Assembly: GCA_021797355.1 (NCBI GenBank)
Contig: JAJZZX010000001.1
Location: 124,001 to 188,000, forward strand
DNA length: 64,000 nt
Direction of reading: 5' to 3'
Origin: Thermoplasmata archaeon
GTDB lineage: Archaea > Thermoplasmatota > Thermoplasmata > Thermoplasmatales > Thermoplasmataceae
Position 1 is the first letter of the stretch. Each line of letters opens with the position of its first letter. Below, piece after piece: positions 36,047 through 44,294 of this stretch. The position numbers and the translations under genes are program-made. A model generated the notes under the pieces. That model saw nothing but the letters and a program-made list of their open reading frames with translations. It was not told where the DNA came from and did no database searches.

Positions 36047-37228
36047 TCATACGTGGGATTTTCTTACTTTATGTCCAGATGTACCCTCCTTGACTATTGA
36101 GGCCACAATGATTATCATTACGGCAGCAGCTGTTACCCTGCCATAAATTAAGGGATAACCAAGGTAAGGAACATGATAGATCACGATACCCACAAGATCT
36201 GATGATGGAACAAGCCCTGGATCATCCACAGGATTATTGATTCCACGGGTTCTGAAATATATTTTTCCATCTACATTTTTTATCTGGACCACCTCGTGTG
36301 CATAAAGAGTACCGTTGTCCCATGGAGCATGAAATTCGATTATTTCGCCTGTTGTGATCGACTGTGCAGATGCTGGCTTTATGATTAGGAGCGATCCAGG
36401 AACAATGACAGGATACATGCTTGGCGTAGGGTCAGCCGCCACTGTGTGGGTTACATAGCCACCAATTGCACCAGTTGCAATAATCAAGATGAACACTACA
36501 AAGGCAACGTCTGATAACTTTGTTTTTTTTCTTACATGTATCCTCCTTTTTGATTTAAGAAGCTTCCTGACCCAGATATTCTCTCCCAGCGCAAAGTAAG
36601 TCATCCAGAAGAGTATTGATACTGCTATGATTTCCCATACAATATTAAAAAGTGGTGAAACCTTCTCCGTAATGCCAAGAAATGAAAACGTTGAATAAAG
36701 AAAGAAGAATAGGACAGGAGTAACCAGTTTTTTATTCGCTGAAATGTAAAGATACGAAACATATATGGAAAATGCAAGGTCAAAACTCAGCTGATACAGA
36801 AGAATTTTAACTATCTGAATCAGAGCGTATGGGACAACTACGGGCGTAAGCACAAGAAAATATGCAACCCCTGAGGCTATCATTCCGTAGAATATTTTCT
36901 TGCTGCTCATATCCACAAATGTTGAGAAGATAACAGGAACAAGTACAATGGAAAGTGCGAGGGAATACTCCATTGAGTTTATGAAAGCGGAACTATAGAA
37001 AACAACATTCAGGGTCTGTGTAAGAAATGCAGGCATTATGAGAAGAAATGCCAGAACGGAAAAGAGAACTGGCGCGTACGGCCATTTTTTGTCCCCAAGG
37101 AATTTTCTGTAATAGAGGAACAGAACCGGTACTGTTGAAAGCATCACTATCCACGGGCTGAATTTGAAAAAGTAGCTGGACTGCCAAAAGGCGATGTACA
37201 AAACAGGTATGTACCATCTCTGCCTCAT
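36047..37228 (-). CDS. Signal peptidase I (S26B) with large polytopic N-terminal domain
   Basis: 393 residues. Residues about 8-215 hold six or seven hydrophobic helices; a further helix at about 241-260 precedes the catalytic domain. Catalytic Ser is S270 (PTPSMYP), the general base is H311 (TLYAHEVVQI) as in archaeal/ER and SipW-type enzymes rather than the bacterial Lys, and D335/D336 lie in TRGINNPVDDPG. Ordinary archaeal enzymes are under 220 residues, so the N-terminal half is an addition, perhaps for subunit docking. Its start overlaps the DUF5305-like gene by four bases. Lies between the fibre-subunit genes, suggesting a dedicated processing enzyme. Confidence 0.85.
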   Translation of the reverse strand: MRQRWYIPVLYIAFWQSSYFFKFSPWIVMLSTVPVLFLYYRKFLGDKKWPYAPVLFSVLAFLLIMPAFLTQTLNVVFYSSAFINSMEYSLALSIVLVPVIFSTFVDMSSKKIFYGMIASGVAYFLVLTPVVVPYALIQIVKILLYQLSFDLAFSIYVSYLYISANKKLVTPVLFFFLYSTFSFLGITEKVSPLFNIVWEIIAVSILFWMTYFALGENIWVRKLLKSKRRIHVRKKTKLSDVAFVVFILIIATGAIGGYVTHTVAADPTPSMYPVIVPGSLLIIKPASAQSITTGEIIEFHAPWDNGTLYAHEVVQIKNVDGKIYFRTRGINNPVDDPGLVPSSDLVGIVIYHVPYLGYPLIYGRVTAAAVMIIIVASIVKEGTSGHKVRKSHV

Positions 37229-38172
37229 TTTTTAATCTCCGCATAATACGTTTTTCCGTCAATCTCAATAAATACTATATCTTTGAATATAAACACAGGC
37301 CTTTCCACAAAAGTTGCCATTCTGAAAAGGTCATCTGTACTTTTTACAGGAATGGATCCTTCTGGTGGACCAATACCTAGTTCTATTAGATTCTCACGAT
37401 TATCATTTTTGAATTTCTGAACAGGGTCAGGTCGTGAAGGCATAACCAAATAGGCGATAGAGCCAAGAAGTATTGCACCCACAAAAATCAGTGGGTAAGA
37501 AATATCGCGGCTCAGTGGAATAATTATCTTTCCGGGAATCACAGCGTTCCTGAAATATGAACCTGTCAATGGAGCATCTCCCGGTCCAGTTACCGAATCG
37601 GTTGTCCCGCCTACGGCAATAGTAAGGTTGGAATCTGCCAGCCCAAGATTGCTTTTTGCCTGTGAAACTATGTTTATTGAATATGACGAACCTGAGGTAA
37701 AACCAAGCTGATCATTGATCTCAGATCCTAGGGAAACATTGGATGTCAGATTTATTCTCATCACAAAAGAATCCGAAAAGCCAGATGTTGCGTTAAAAAC
37801 TTTATCTGTGCTGTAAGAAAGTTTTTCCCATGAGGGATTTGAAGATATGACGTACACACTGTAACTGTAATAAAGTCTCTCACTTAATCCCTGAGAATTG
37901 AAATAATTTACGTTCACATCAATAAATATATTCTTGCTGATGCTTTTGTATATTACTGATGGATTTGTAAGGTTAGTATTGTTGCCGTAAAGGGTGTTGT
38001 TACGTAACTGATCAACAAGAGTCATACGTGTATCTAGCGAATAAGAACCATATGCTTCGCGAACATCCCTAGGACGAGGCTGAACAAGAACAATGAGAGC
38101 TACGGCAAGAATAATGATGCCCACTACTGCTAAAACCGTAGATTTACTTTTCTTACTAATTATAGACTTCAT
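37225..38172 (-). CDS. DUF5305-like membrane protein of the fibre locus
   Basis: 315 residues from ATG 38172 (a TTG at 38187 is possible). One N-terminal helix (about 14-33), an extracellular beta-rich region of some 190 residues with several N-x-S/T sites, a second helix at about 225-250, and a cytoplasmic tail ending in a beta-hairpin-like segment (FIEIDGKTYYAEIKK). This topology and sequence resemble DUF5305 proteins, commonly next to archaeal signal peptidases. A TATA-like AAAATATTTT lies about 30 bases upstream. The coupled overlap with the signal peptidase implies a joint complex; an anchor or assembly platform is plausible. Confidence 0.65.
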   Translation of the reverse strand: MKSIISKKSKSTVLAVVGIIILAVALIVLVQPRPRDVREAYGSYSLDTRMTLVDQLRNNTLYGNNTNLTNPSVIYKSISKNIFIDVNVNYFNSQGLSERLYYSYSVYVISSNPSWEKLSYSTDKVFNATSGFSDSFVMRINLTSNVSLGSEINDQLGFTSGSSYSINIVSQAKSNLGLADSNLTIAVGGTTDSVTGPGDAPLTGSYFRNAVIPGKIIIPLSRDISYPLIFVGAILLGSIAYLVMPSRPDPVQKFKNDNRENLIELGIGPPEGSIPVKSTDDLFRMATFVERPVFIFKDIVFIEIDGKTYYAEIKK

Positions 38173-38253
38173 GAAGATATGAAACAAGTGAATATCCCTT
38201 AAAATATTTTGCAGTACAGAATATATATCACAAAATGTTGAAAGAATGAGAGT

Positions 38254-38940
38254 GTGATTTTACATCCATTTTATTTTTGTGGAACGCACAATATGATTTT
38301 CAAACCATTATCTCAAACCATAACTGTGTGTGCACTACCCTTTCAGAAGCTGATCAAGTTTCATGCTACTTTCCACCTCACTTCCCATTTCCGACTTGTA
38401 ATACAGTATCCACATGACCCTCTTTCCACTGACGTCATAGATGACCATTATGTCTTTCATAATATTCACAGTTGATGGAATGGGTTTGCTCTCCTTTGCA
38501 CTGTGTATCACATTGTATATCGATGAAAGGAAAAGATAGGCAAGCAGAGACAAGAACATGTGAACCCTTATTTTATGGGGGATCTGTGATACAGGGGGAA
38601 TCCCATGTCCATATTGTTTATGGTGCGGAAGCAGTGTTTCACCCTGTTTCTCTTCCCGTAAAGATCAATGATCTCTTCAGCCCTGAGATCGGAAATGCTG
38701 GTTAAGAGTGAATTCATTCCAAGCGTCTTTAGTCTTCGGGATATCTTGGCATGATGGACAGTCAGACCAGGGATCATTCAGGTTCTGAGATTCCGGGTAT
38801 ATCCTGTTTCCAGATGTTGAAGGGAGCATATCAAGCATGAGATCAGGACATCCTGATCTTATGACGTAAGCCATAAAAATTTTATAAAAATACAGGAAAA
38901 ACATGGAGAAATTCTCCATGTTTCACTATTATGCTGGTAT
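38254..38940 (-). pseudogene. Broken IS4-type transposase remnant
   Basis: On the minus strand, IIDLYGKRNRVKHCFRTINN (Y-x2-R-x3-E-like segment with Lys/His in place of Glu) is followed by MGFPLYHRSPIK, then, after a one-base frameshift in a C run near 38572, KIRVHMFLSLLAYLFLSSIYN, the usual hydrophobic helix near the end of such transposases. The N-terminal two thirds are missing and no inverted repeats are seen. It sits between paralogue C and the DUF5305-like gene, so the locus was interrupted by an insertion that has decayed. 38941-39111 shows no gene. Confidence 0.65.
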
Positions 38941-39111
38941 CATAAGCTGTTTTTACGCGTTTAAGAAAGACATCGCACTAAATTAGATGGTTTTTAGAAA
39001 TCCACTTAGGATTCAGCGAGGGTAATGCATGTATAAATCTCTTACCAAAATTATGCAATAAACCTCACATATATTCCTTAATTTCCATAAGAAGTGGCCT
39101 GTTTAAGGCAG

Positions 39112-39768
39112 TCACTGCTCAGTCAGCGTAATGATTAGGGGAAGGTTAAACGAGGATTCCTGATAGACATTGCCTGAAGCTTGCGATAGAAAAATGAAGA
39201 AGCCTAATGTCAGAGTGCAGCCAGGTGATACCTGATTTCCATTTTCCCATATGATCCCATAATACCCCCCAGGATTCTGGCATTGATTTACAGTGTTGTT
39301 TACCACAGCAAACCAGGCTTCCTGGTCGTTGCAGGTGGTCGAATTGTAGAAACTCAAGCCATTGCCAGAAAACTGCCCAAAGGAAATATTTGTCACAATC
39401 TGTGTCTGGCTGTTCGGATTATAAATTTGAATACAGAACAATAGTGCATTTCCAGGTGAAAGGTTAGATATGTTAAGGTAGTCATAGATTGAACCATCAT
39501 AAGAAGTATGGTTAGGAATAACTTGGACCGGTGGATAGAGTTCATTGAACAGACAATTTGAATTTCCGCTGAAAATATGGTTGTTTACATATAGTTCAGT
39601 ATTGTCAGCCCAAAAGGCACAGACAGAAACACCATCATTTATTCCAACGAAATTTGCAGTTGCTGATACATTTGTTGTTGAAGTTCCTGAAAATGCGGAA
39701 AATGCCATGGATCCGGACATAACAGAAAGTATCATAACCGAACATATCACAATGATCCGGATCCTCAC
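39112..39768 (-). CDS. TasA/camelysin-like secreted subunit, Cys-rich paralogue C
   Basis: 218 residues. Signal MRIRIIVICSVMILSVMSGS, then MAFSAFSGTSTTNVSATANF, matching A and B. Shares NLSPGNALLF and C-terminal GNVYQESSFNLPLIITLT. Unlike A and B it has six Cys in the mature part (in VCAFW, NCLFN, FCIQI, TCNDQ, QCQNP, GCTL), an even number suited to disulfides. It has its own promoter (39805-39814). A tip, base or adaptor subunit is possible (inference). Confidence 0.75.
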   Translation of the reverse strand: MRIRIIVICSVMILSVMSGSMAFSAFSGTSTTNVSATANFVGINDGVSVCAFWADNTELYVNNHIFSGNSNCLFNELYPPVQVIPNHTSYDGSIYDYLNISNLSPGNALLFCIQIYNPNSQTQIVTNISFGQFSGNGLSFYNSTTCNDQEAWFAVVNNTVNQCQNPGGYYGIIWENGNQVSPGCTLTLGFFIFLSQASGNVYQESSFNLPLIITLTEQ

Positions 39769-39804
39769 ACTGAGTTTATTTCTGATGATTTAAAAACGGT
39801 TTTG

Positions 39805-39814
39805 AATTATAAAT
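39805..39814 (-). promoter_or_regulatory. TATA box of paralogue C
   Basis: AATTATAAAT, within GAATTATAAAT as at the B-A promoter, lies about 41 bases before ATG 39768 and allows a 10-15 base leader. Confidence 0.5.
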
Positions 39815-39893
39815 ATGAACCTATTGTAAATTTCTGGTATTCAGGCAAAGTATTATATGGAAACAATAAGGGGAACGAAGAACTGTTGGAATT

Positions 39894-40535
39894 TCATCGT
39901 GGGTTGGATTGAGACAGTTCAATGCCTGTATTTTCTGCACTCATATTAGTATCGTGATCGACATATTTACTTTCCCGCAATGCGTGTGTTCTAAGTGCAA
40001 TATCCATATATAGTAGGATTATAACAGAGCCAAATATGAGCGTAGCGCCTATCATTATATCATTAACCTGTTTAATGGGCCCAAATGCTGGCAGCTCAAC
40101 ATAGATTAAAATGATGAAGTATTGCATGGCTGCAACTATTATACCGTAAGCAAGCACTATCCTTGTAAGAATAGAAAATAAAGTTTCCAATGAGGTCAGA
40201 TTTTTCTGGTTTTTTCTTATTCGCTCCAGATAGCCGTTCAGATCTGCAATCTCATAAGTTGCATCGTTCGTTATGTTGTCTGCACCCTCCTCTATTTTTT
40301 CAGCGAATATTTCCACATGCTCAAGAAGCTGGTCGGCATCCTTGCTGGTCTTGCTTTCTAGGAAAAAGAGGATCAGCTTCCTTAGGAATATAAGTTTCAT
40401 TATTTTCGCCTGCTCCTCGCCAAGTTCTTTTAGCTCTTCTATATACTTTCGTGATTCACTTCTTAGTGCCATATACAAAGAAGAACAGGTAATGAGTATA
40501 ATTGTGGGTGTCCATTCTACAATGGGGTTTATCAT
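39894..40535 (-). CDS. Membrane protein of unknown function, paired with winged-helix protein
   Basis: 213 residues. Hydrophobic helices near 8-24, 115-145 and 155-180, with a charged, probably coiled-coil cytoplasmic region between (SKTSKDADQLLEHVEIFAEK). No family recognised. Its ATG overlaps the TGA of the winged-helix gene (ATGA), so the two are coupled. A membrane sensor or effector that works with the regulator is a reasonable guess, no more. Confidence 0.65.
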   Translation of the reverse strand: MINPIVEWTPTIILITCSSLYMALRSESRKYIEELKELGEEQAKIMKLIFLRKLILFFLESKTSKDADQLLEHVEIFAEKIEEGADNITNDATYEIADLNGYLERIRKNQKNLTSLETLFSILTRIVLAYGIIVAAMQYFIILIYVELPAFGPIKQVNDIMIGATLIFGSVIILLYMDIALRTHALRESKYVDHDTNMSAENTGIELSQSNPR

Positions 40536-41224
40536 GTTGCATACAGTTTCCTTGCACTCTGAAGAGCTTCCCTGCCGGTCTTGGTAAGAGCATATGAATT
40601 CTCTCTGTCGGTTTCTTTCCTCAATTCCACATAATTTTTCCTTATGAGATCATTTAGAAGTTCAATCGCAGTTTTGTAGTTAAGATTACACTTGTAAACT
40701 ACGTTGGTAATCCTGCTGCTTTGAGAGTTAAGCAGCTCCATCACGTCAAGCATAATCTTCATTCGATCCCTCCTGATTCTCATCGTACTTGCCGACTTGC
40801 CAGCGATTAGGGATTTCTTCGGGTTTGCCTTGCTAATTGCTGGATCGTAAGTCTCATTCCCGACAATGAGCCGGTTTACAATTATGGCCTTCGAAAGCTT
40901 CAGCGCATTGAGGTGTGGGCTTTCGTATCCATCGCACTTGCATAAGACAAATATAAAATCAATTTTGAGGTCAAGCTTGGCCATATGAATCCTTCCCATG
41001 GCTTTGTATATCGATTCCTCAGTAGGTTCACTTACGATTCCTATTATCTTTATTTCTCCCCGGGATTCACCATAAAATTCAACATGATGAACCACTCCGG
41101 TAACACCCTTGAGGGAAACGTTTTGCCTAATTATCCAGTCTTCGGGAGATACATAAAGGATACCATCTATCAAAGAAATACCCGGTAAATCATTGCCAGA
41201 GAAGGTACTGAGTGAAGATGACAT
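40532..41224 (-). CDS. Winged-helix (HTH_45-like) protein with unknown N-terminal domain
   Basis: 230 residues. Residues about 145-225 form a winged helix (RRDRMKIMLDVMELLNSQSS, then KTAIELLNDLIRKNYVEL, then YALTKTGREAL), the pattern of archaeal HTH_45 regulators. The first 140 residues are an alpha/beta domain I do not recognise (GEIKIIGIVSEPTEESIYKAM, FIFVLCKCDG). Transcribed with the membrane protein, directly upstream of the fibre-subunit C gene, so it may control that locus. Divergent from the methionine aminopeptidase gene. Confidence 0.65.
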   Translation of the reverse strand: MSSSLSTFSGNDLPGISLIDGILYVSPEDWIIRQNVSLKGVTGVVHHVEFYGESRGEIKIIGIVSEPTEESIYKAMGRIHMAKLDLKIDFIFVLCKCDGYESPHLNALKLSKAIIVNRLIVGNETYDPAISKANPKKSLIAGKSASTMRIRRDRMKIMLDVMELLNSQSSRITNVVYKCNLNYKTAIELLNDLIRKNYVELRKETDRENSYALTKTGREALQSARKLYAT

Positions 41225-41427
41225 AATAAAACATGTAATAAATGGTATTTAATTATAGTCTAAATTTTATAGGTATATATTTATCTTTATGTGGAATGTG
41301 CTGTTAATGCAGATCGATGGCCTACAAGGCAGCATTATGGCTGAAGTCTTTTTCACCCTTGAGAAGAAGCTGCCTATAACGGGCACCTTTAATCAATTTA
41401 ATTATGAATACTGCAATTAAGTGAAAG

Positions 41428-42309
41428 GTGACCATTACGGATTCAGAGGTTAAGCGAAAATATCTTGAAGCAGGCTCCATAGGCCGAAGGGCACTCGAAT
41501 TTGGGAAGACTCTTGTAACGGCTGGCACCCTGCTTCTCGACGTTGCAGAACAGATAGAGTCATTTATCAGGGATGAAGGGGCTGTCCCATCATTTCCCGT
41601 CAATCTTTCCATAAACAATGAAGCTGCACACTATTCCCCTTCTCCAGGAGATACCAGGAAATTCAGCACAGGAGATGTTGTGAAGATCGATGTTGGGGCA
41701 TCAGTGGACGGATACCTTTCTGATAATGCAGCAACAGTTGAGGTTGGCGAACAAGGAAAACACAGCGATCTAATAGACGCCACAAGGGAGGCTCTCAACG
41801 CAGCTGTTAAGAAGGTCAGGCCTGGCGTGCAAATCCGCACCATCGGTCAGGAGATAGGCAGGGTGATAACATCATACGGCTTCAGGCCAATTAGGAATCT
41901 TGGCGGACATGGAATAAAAAGAAATGATCTTCACTCTGAGATTTTCATACCCAACTATGATGATGGAAATGGCGAAACACTGAGGAGCGACATGGTCATC
42001 GCGATTGAGCCATTCGCCAGCACAGGAATTGGGATGATACACAATGGGCCCGGCGGGCACATATATATACTGAGTGGAACAAAGATCAGGCAGGATGAAC
42101 CCCTGTACCGCAATTTCAACACAGTCCCGTTTGCCCAGAGGTGGGTGGCTAAGATAATGCCTGACTATGAACAGTACCTATCCAGGATGATCAGGGCAAA
42201 GGAGGTCAGCGAATTTCCAGTTCTCAAGGAACACAGGGGATCATACATATCCCAGGCTGAACATACCATAATGATACTATCAGATGAGGTAATCGTCACA
42301 ACTGCCTGA
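41428..42309 (+). CDS. map: Methionine aminopeptidase, type II
   Basis: 293 residues, the archaeal MAP-2 length. Removes initiator Met. Metal ligands are visible: D and D in KIDVGASVDGYLSDNA, H in NLGGHGIKR, E in AIEPFAS and E in QAEHTIM near the C-terminus. The extra helical insert typical of type II enzymes occupies about residues 195-260. Start is GTG 41428 (MTITDSEVK). Its end overlaps the convergent thymidylate kinase by 14 bases. Confidence 0.95.
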   Translation: MTITDSEVKRKYLEAGSIGRRALEFGKTLVTAGTLLLDVAEQIESFIRDEGAVPSFPVNLSINNEAAHYSPSPGDTRKFSTGDVVKIDVGASVDGYLSDNAATVEVGEQGKHSDLIDATREALNAAVKKVRPGVQIRTIGQEIGRVITSYGFRPIRNLGGHGIKRNDLHSEIFIPNYDDGNGETLRSDMVIAIEPFASTGIGMIHNGPGGHIYILSGTKIRQDEPLYRNFNTVPFAQRWVAKIMPDYEQYLSRMIRAKEVSEFPVLKEHRGSYISQAEHTIMILSDEVIVTTA

Positions 42310-42886
42310 TCACCTCAAGAATCCCAGCAAGTGTCTCCTCCTTATTGCCTGAACCTGGCACAATACGCAAATATTGAAAAAGGATACCCAGATAGTATGT
42401 TCTTACCCTTTCCAGATATTCAAGGTCCTCGAAACCCGTAATGTTTTTCCTTCTCCAGATCCTCTTTATTGCTGTATCTGCCGTGATGTCAATGTAAATA
42501 TTGACGTCCGGCCTCACTCTTATTATTTCAGAAACTGACATCATCCAGTCAACGGCCTTTCTCGAATCATGGAAAATTCCCTCCAACAGCGGCCCCTGGT
42601 AAGCCAGCGAGGACAGCAGGTATCTGTCGCTAATAACTATCTTTCCCTCGCGCAGGGCATCTTCAATCTCAAACTGGTGCCGGTACCTGTCAGCGGTGAA
42701 CCTGAAGAACAGATCCACGGCAGCTTCTGAATCTCTTCTTGATATGAGGTCCGCTGGCAACTCCAGCAAAGGCGTTGGTTCATGTGTGAGAAAAACATCA
42801 CTGCCAGAAGACCTGAGTTCGCTGGCAAGCATTCTAGCCATGGTTGACTTTCCGGAACCGTCTATCCCTTCAAGGGCTATGAACAT
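42296..42886 (-). CDS. tmk: Thymidylate kinase
   Basis: 196 residues from ATG 42886 (MFIALEGIDGSGKST); the open frame reaches 42979 but the added part is not conserved-looking. P-loop GIDGSGKST at residues 7-15, the DR motif in ISDRYLLSSLAYQGP, and an Arg-rich LID (KRIWRRKNITGFE). Phosphorylates dTMP to dTDP. Convergent with map. Confidence 0.92.
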   Translation of the reverse strand: MFIALEGIDGSGKSTMARMLASELRSSGSDVFLTHEPTPLLELPADLISRRDSEAAVDLFFRFTADRYRHQFEIEDALREGKIVISDRYLLSSLAYQGPLLEGIFHDSRKAVDWMMSVSEIIRVRPDVNIYIDITADTAIKRIWRRKNITGFEDLEYLERVRTYYLGILFQYLRIVPGSGNKEETLAGILEVIRQL

Positions 42887-43028
42887 CAACTCGTTAAGCA
42901 GCAGGAGTATAATGAATTCTCCCTGACCCCTTGCCAGGTGTTTATGATGTTTGAAAATTATCAGGAACGGCAATGGCAAACATCATATCTCCAATGTGCA
43001 TTCTGAAGAACCCCCCGGAAATCATATT

Positions 43029-44258
43029 ATGCGTATAAGACTCAGAGAAAGCAGCCTTGCCAGGAATAGGCATGTTGCTGCAATTTCTGCCACTCAGCTC
43101 ATAAGAATTCTTGGAAGATCCCAGGCATGGATATTCATTCCCGTGTATCTCGCCGACGTAAGGCATGTTCAGTATGTGGTCATAGGGCTGCTTTTCTTCG
43201 GCACGGCGATGGTCAGCCTTCCGTTTTCCATATACGGAGGCAGCCTTATAGACAGGCTTGGCAGGAGGTTTGCCGCCATATACCTTCCTCCTGTGATTAT
43301 GCTCCTGATGCTTGCGCTTGCCCTCCTGGTTTATCTGCATTCCCCTCTGTATGAAATTTATGCCTCATTCCTCCTAGTTGAGCCATTCACAAGCGTACAG
43401 GGCATTCTTGACAACGTTGTGGTTACTGACACAACACAGGAAGCGGAACGGACGTCAGCATTCAGTGCAGTTCGTATTGCAGGCAACATAGGATTCTCAA
43501 TGGGTCCCGCCATCGGAGGGTTCATATCTCAGGCAGGCTACTTTTATGTATTCCTTGTGCCAGCAGTACTGACGGGGCTGGAATGGGTTCTTTACATCAG
43601 GTATATAACTGAAACAAGCCCTGGCAATAACACCGGGGGAAAGAAATTCCGCTTCCCCTGGTCTGACCGGAAATTCATAGTTCTCAGCCTTCTAGTTGCC
43701 TCAATGTGGTTTGTTGCAGGGCAGTGGGGCACAACACTGACGCTTTTCTGGACAAACGTGGACCGGATTCCAAACTCTCTCATAGGTGTCCTTTACTCAG
43801 TAAACGGCCTCGTTGTAGTGTTCATGCAGGTGCCCACCAACTGGATGCTTGCCAGGATGAGGGACTTCAACAGGATAGCGCTTGGAGGGGCAGTGTATGC
43901 TGTGTCTTTCCTGATGCTTGCATTCAGTTCCAGTTTCATCTTCCTGATTGTTGATGTGGTCATCATTACCATGGGCGAGAACATAATCTCACCCGTGGCT
44001 TACAGCCTCATAGGCAAAGTGTCTCCACCGGATAGGAGAGGAGAATATTTCGGATCATTCCAGCTGATGATGGGGCTTGTCACCCCTTTTGCCCCCGTAA
44101 TAGGAACAGCCTTACTGGAGCATTTCTCCTATGCTCCGTTGCTGATGTGGCTCCCAATATTCACTGCCGGGATAATCCTTTCTGCAATGGTTTCGAGAGT
44201 TGGAAAATCCCTCATGGCCAGTAGGCGGCCCAGGGGAGAGATTACAAGAATCTCCTGA
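43029..44258 (+). CDS. MFS transporter, drug-efflux-like
   Basis: About 409 residues from ATG 43029 (MRIRLRESSLARN), 12 hydrophobic helices. The loop 2-3 motif reads GGSLIDRLGRRFAA, fitting the G-x3-D-R/K-x-G-R signature. The C-terminal half has the same fold (LARMRDFNRIALGG). Substrate unknown; similarity in style is to multidrug and metabolite exporters. The frame is open from 42951, but that part overlaps the tmk promoter. Followed by the trans-sulfuration enzyme. Confidence 0.8.
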   Translation: MRIRLRESSLARNRHVAAISATQLIRILGRSQAWIFIPVYLADVRHVQYVVIGLLFFGTAMVSLPFSIYGGSLIDRLGRRFAAIYLPPVIMLLMLALALLVYLHSPLYEIYASFLLVEPFTSVQGILDNVVVTDTTQEAERTSAFSAVRIAGNIGFSMGPAIGGFISQAGYFYVFLVPAVLTGLEWVLYIRYITETSPGNNTGGKKFRFPWSDRKFIVLSLLVASMWFVAGQWGTTLTLFWTNVDRIPNSLIGVLYSVNGLVVVFMQVPTNWMLARMRDFNRIALGGAVYAVSFLMLAFSSSFIFLIVDVVIITMGENIISPVAYSLIGKVSPPDRRGEYFGSFQLMMGLVTPFAPVIGTALLEHFSYAPLLMWLPIFTAGIILSAMVSRVGKSLMASRRPRGEITRIS

Positions 44259-44294
44259 ACAGCATATATTAATCCCGCCTGAAGCTACTCATGC

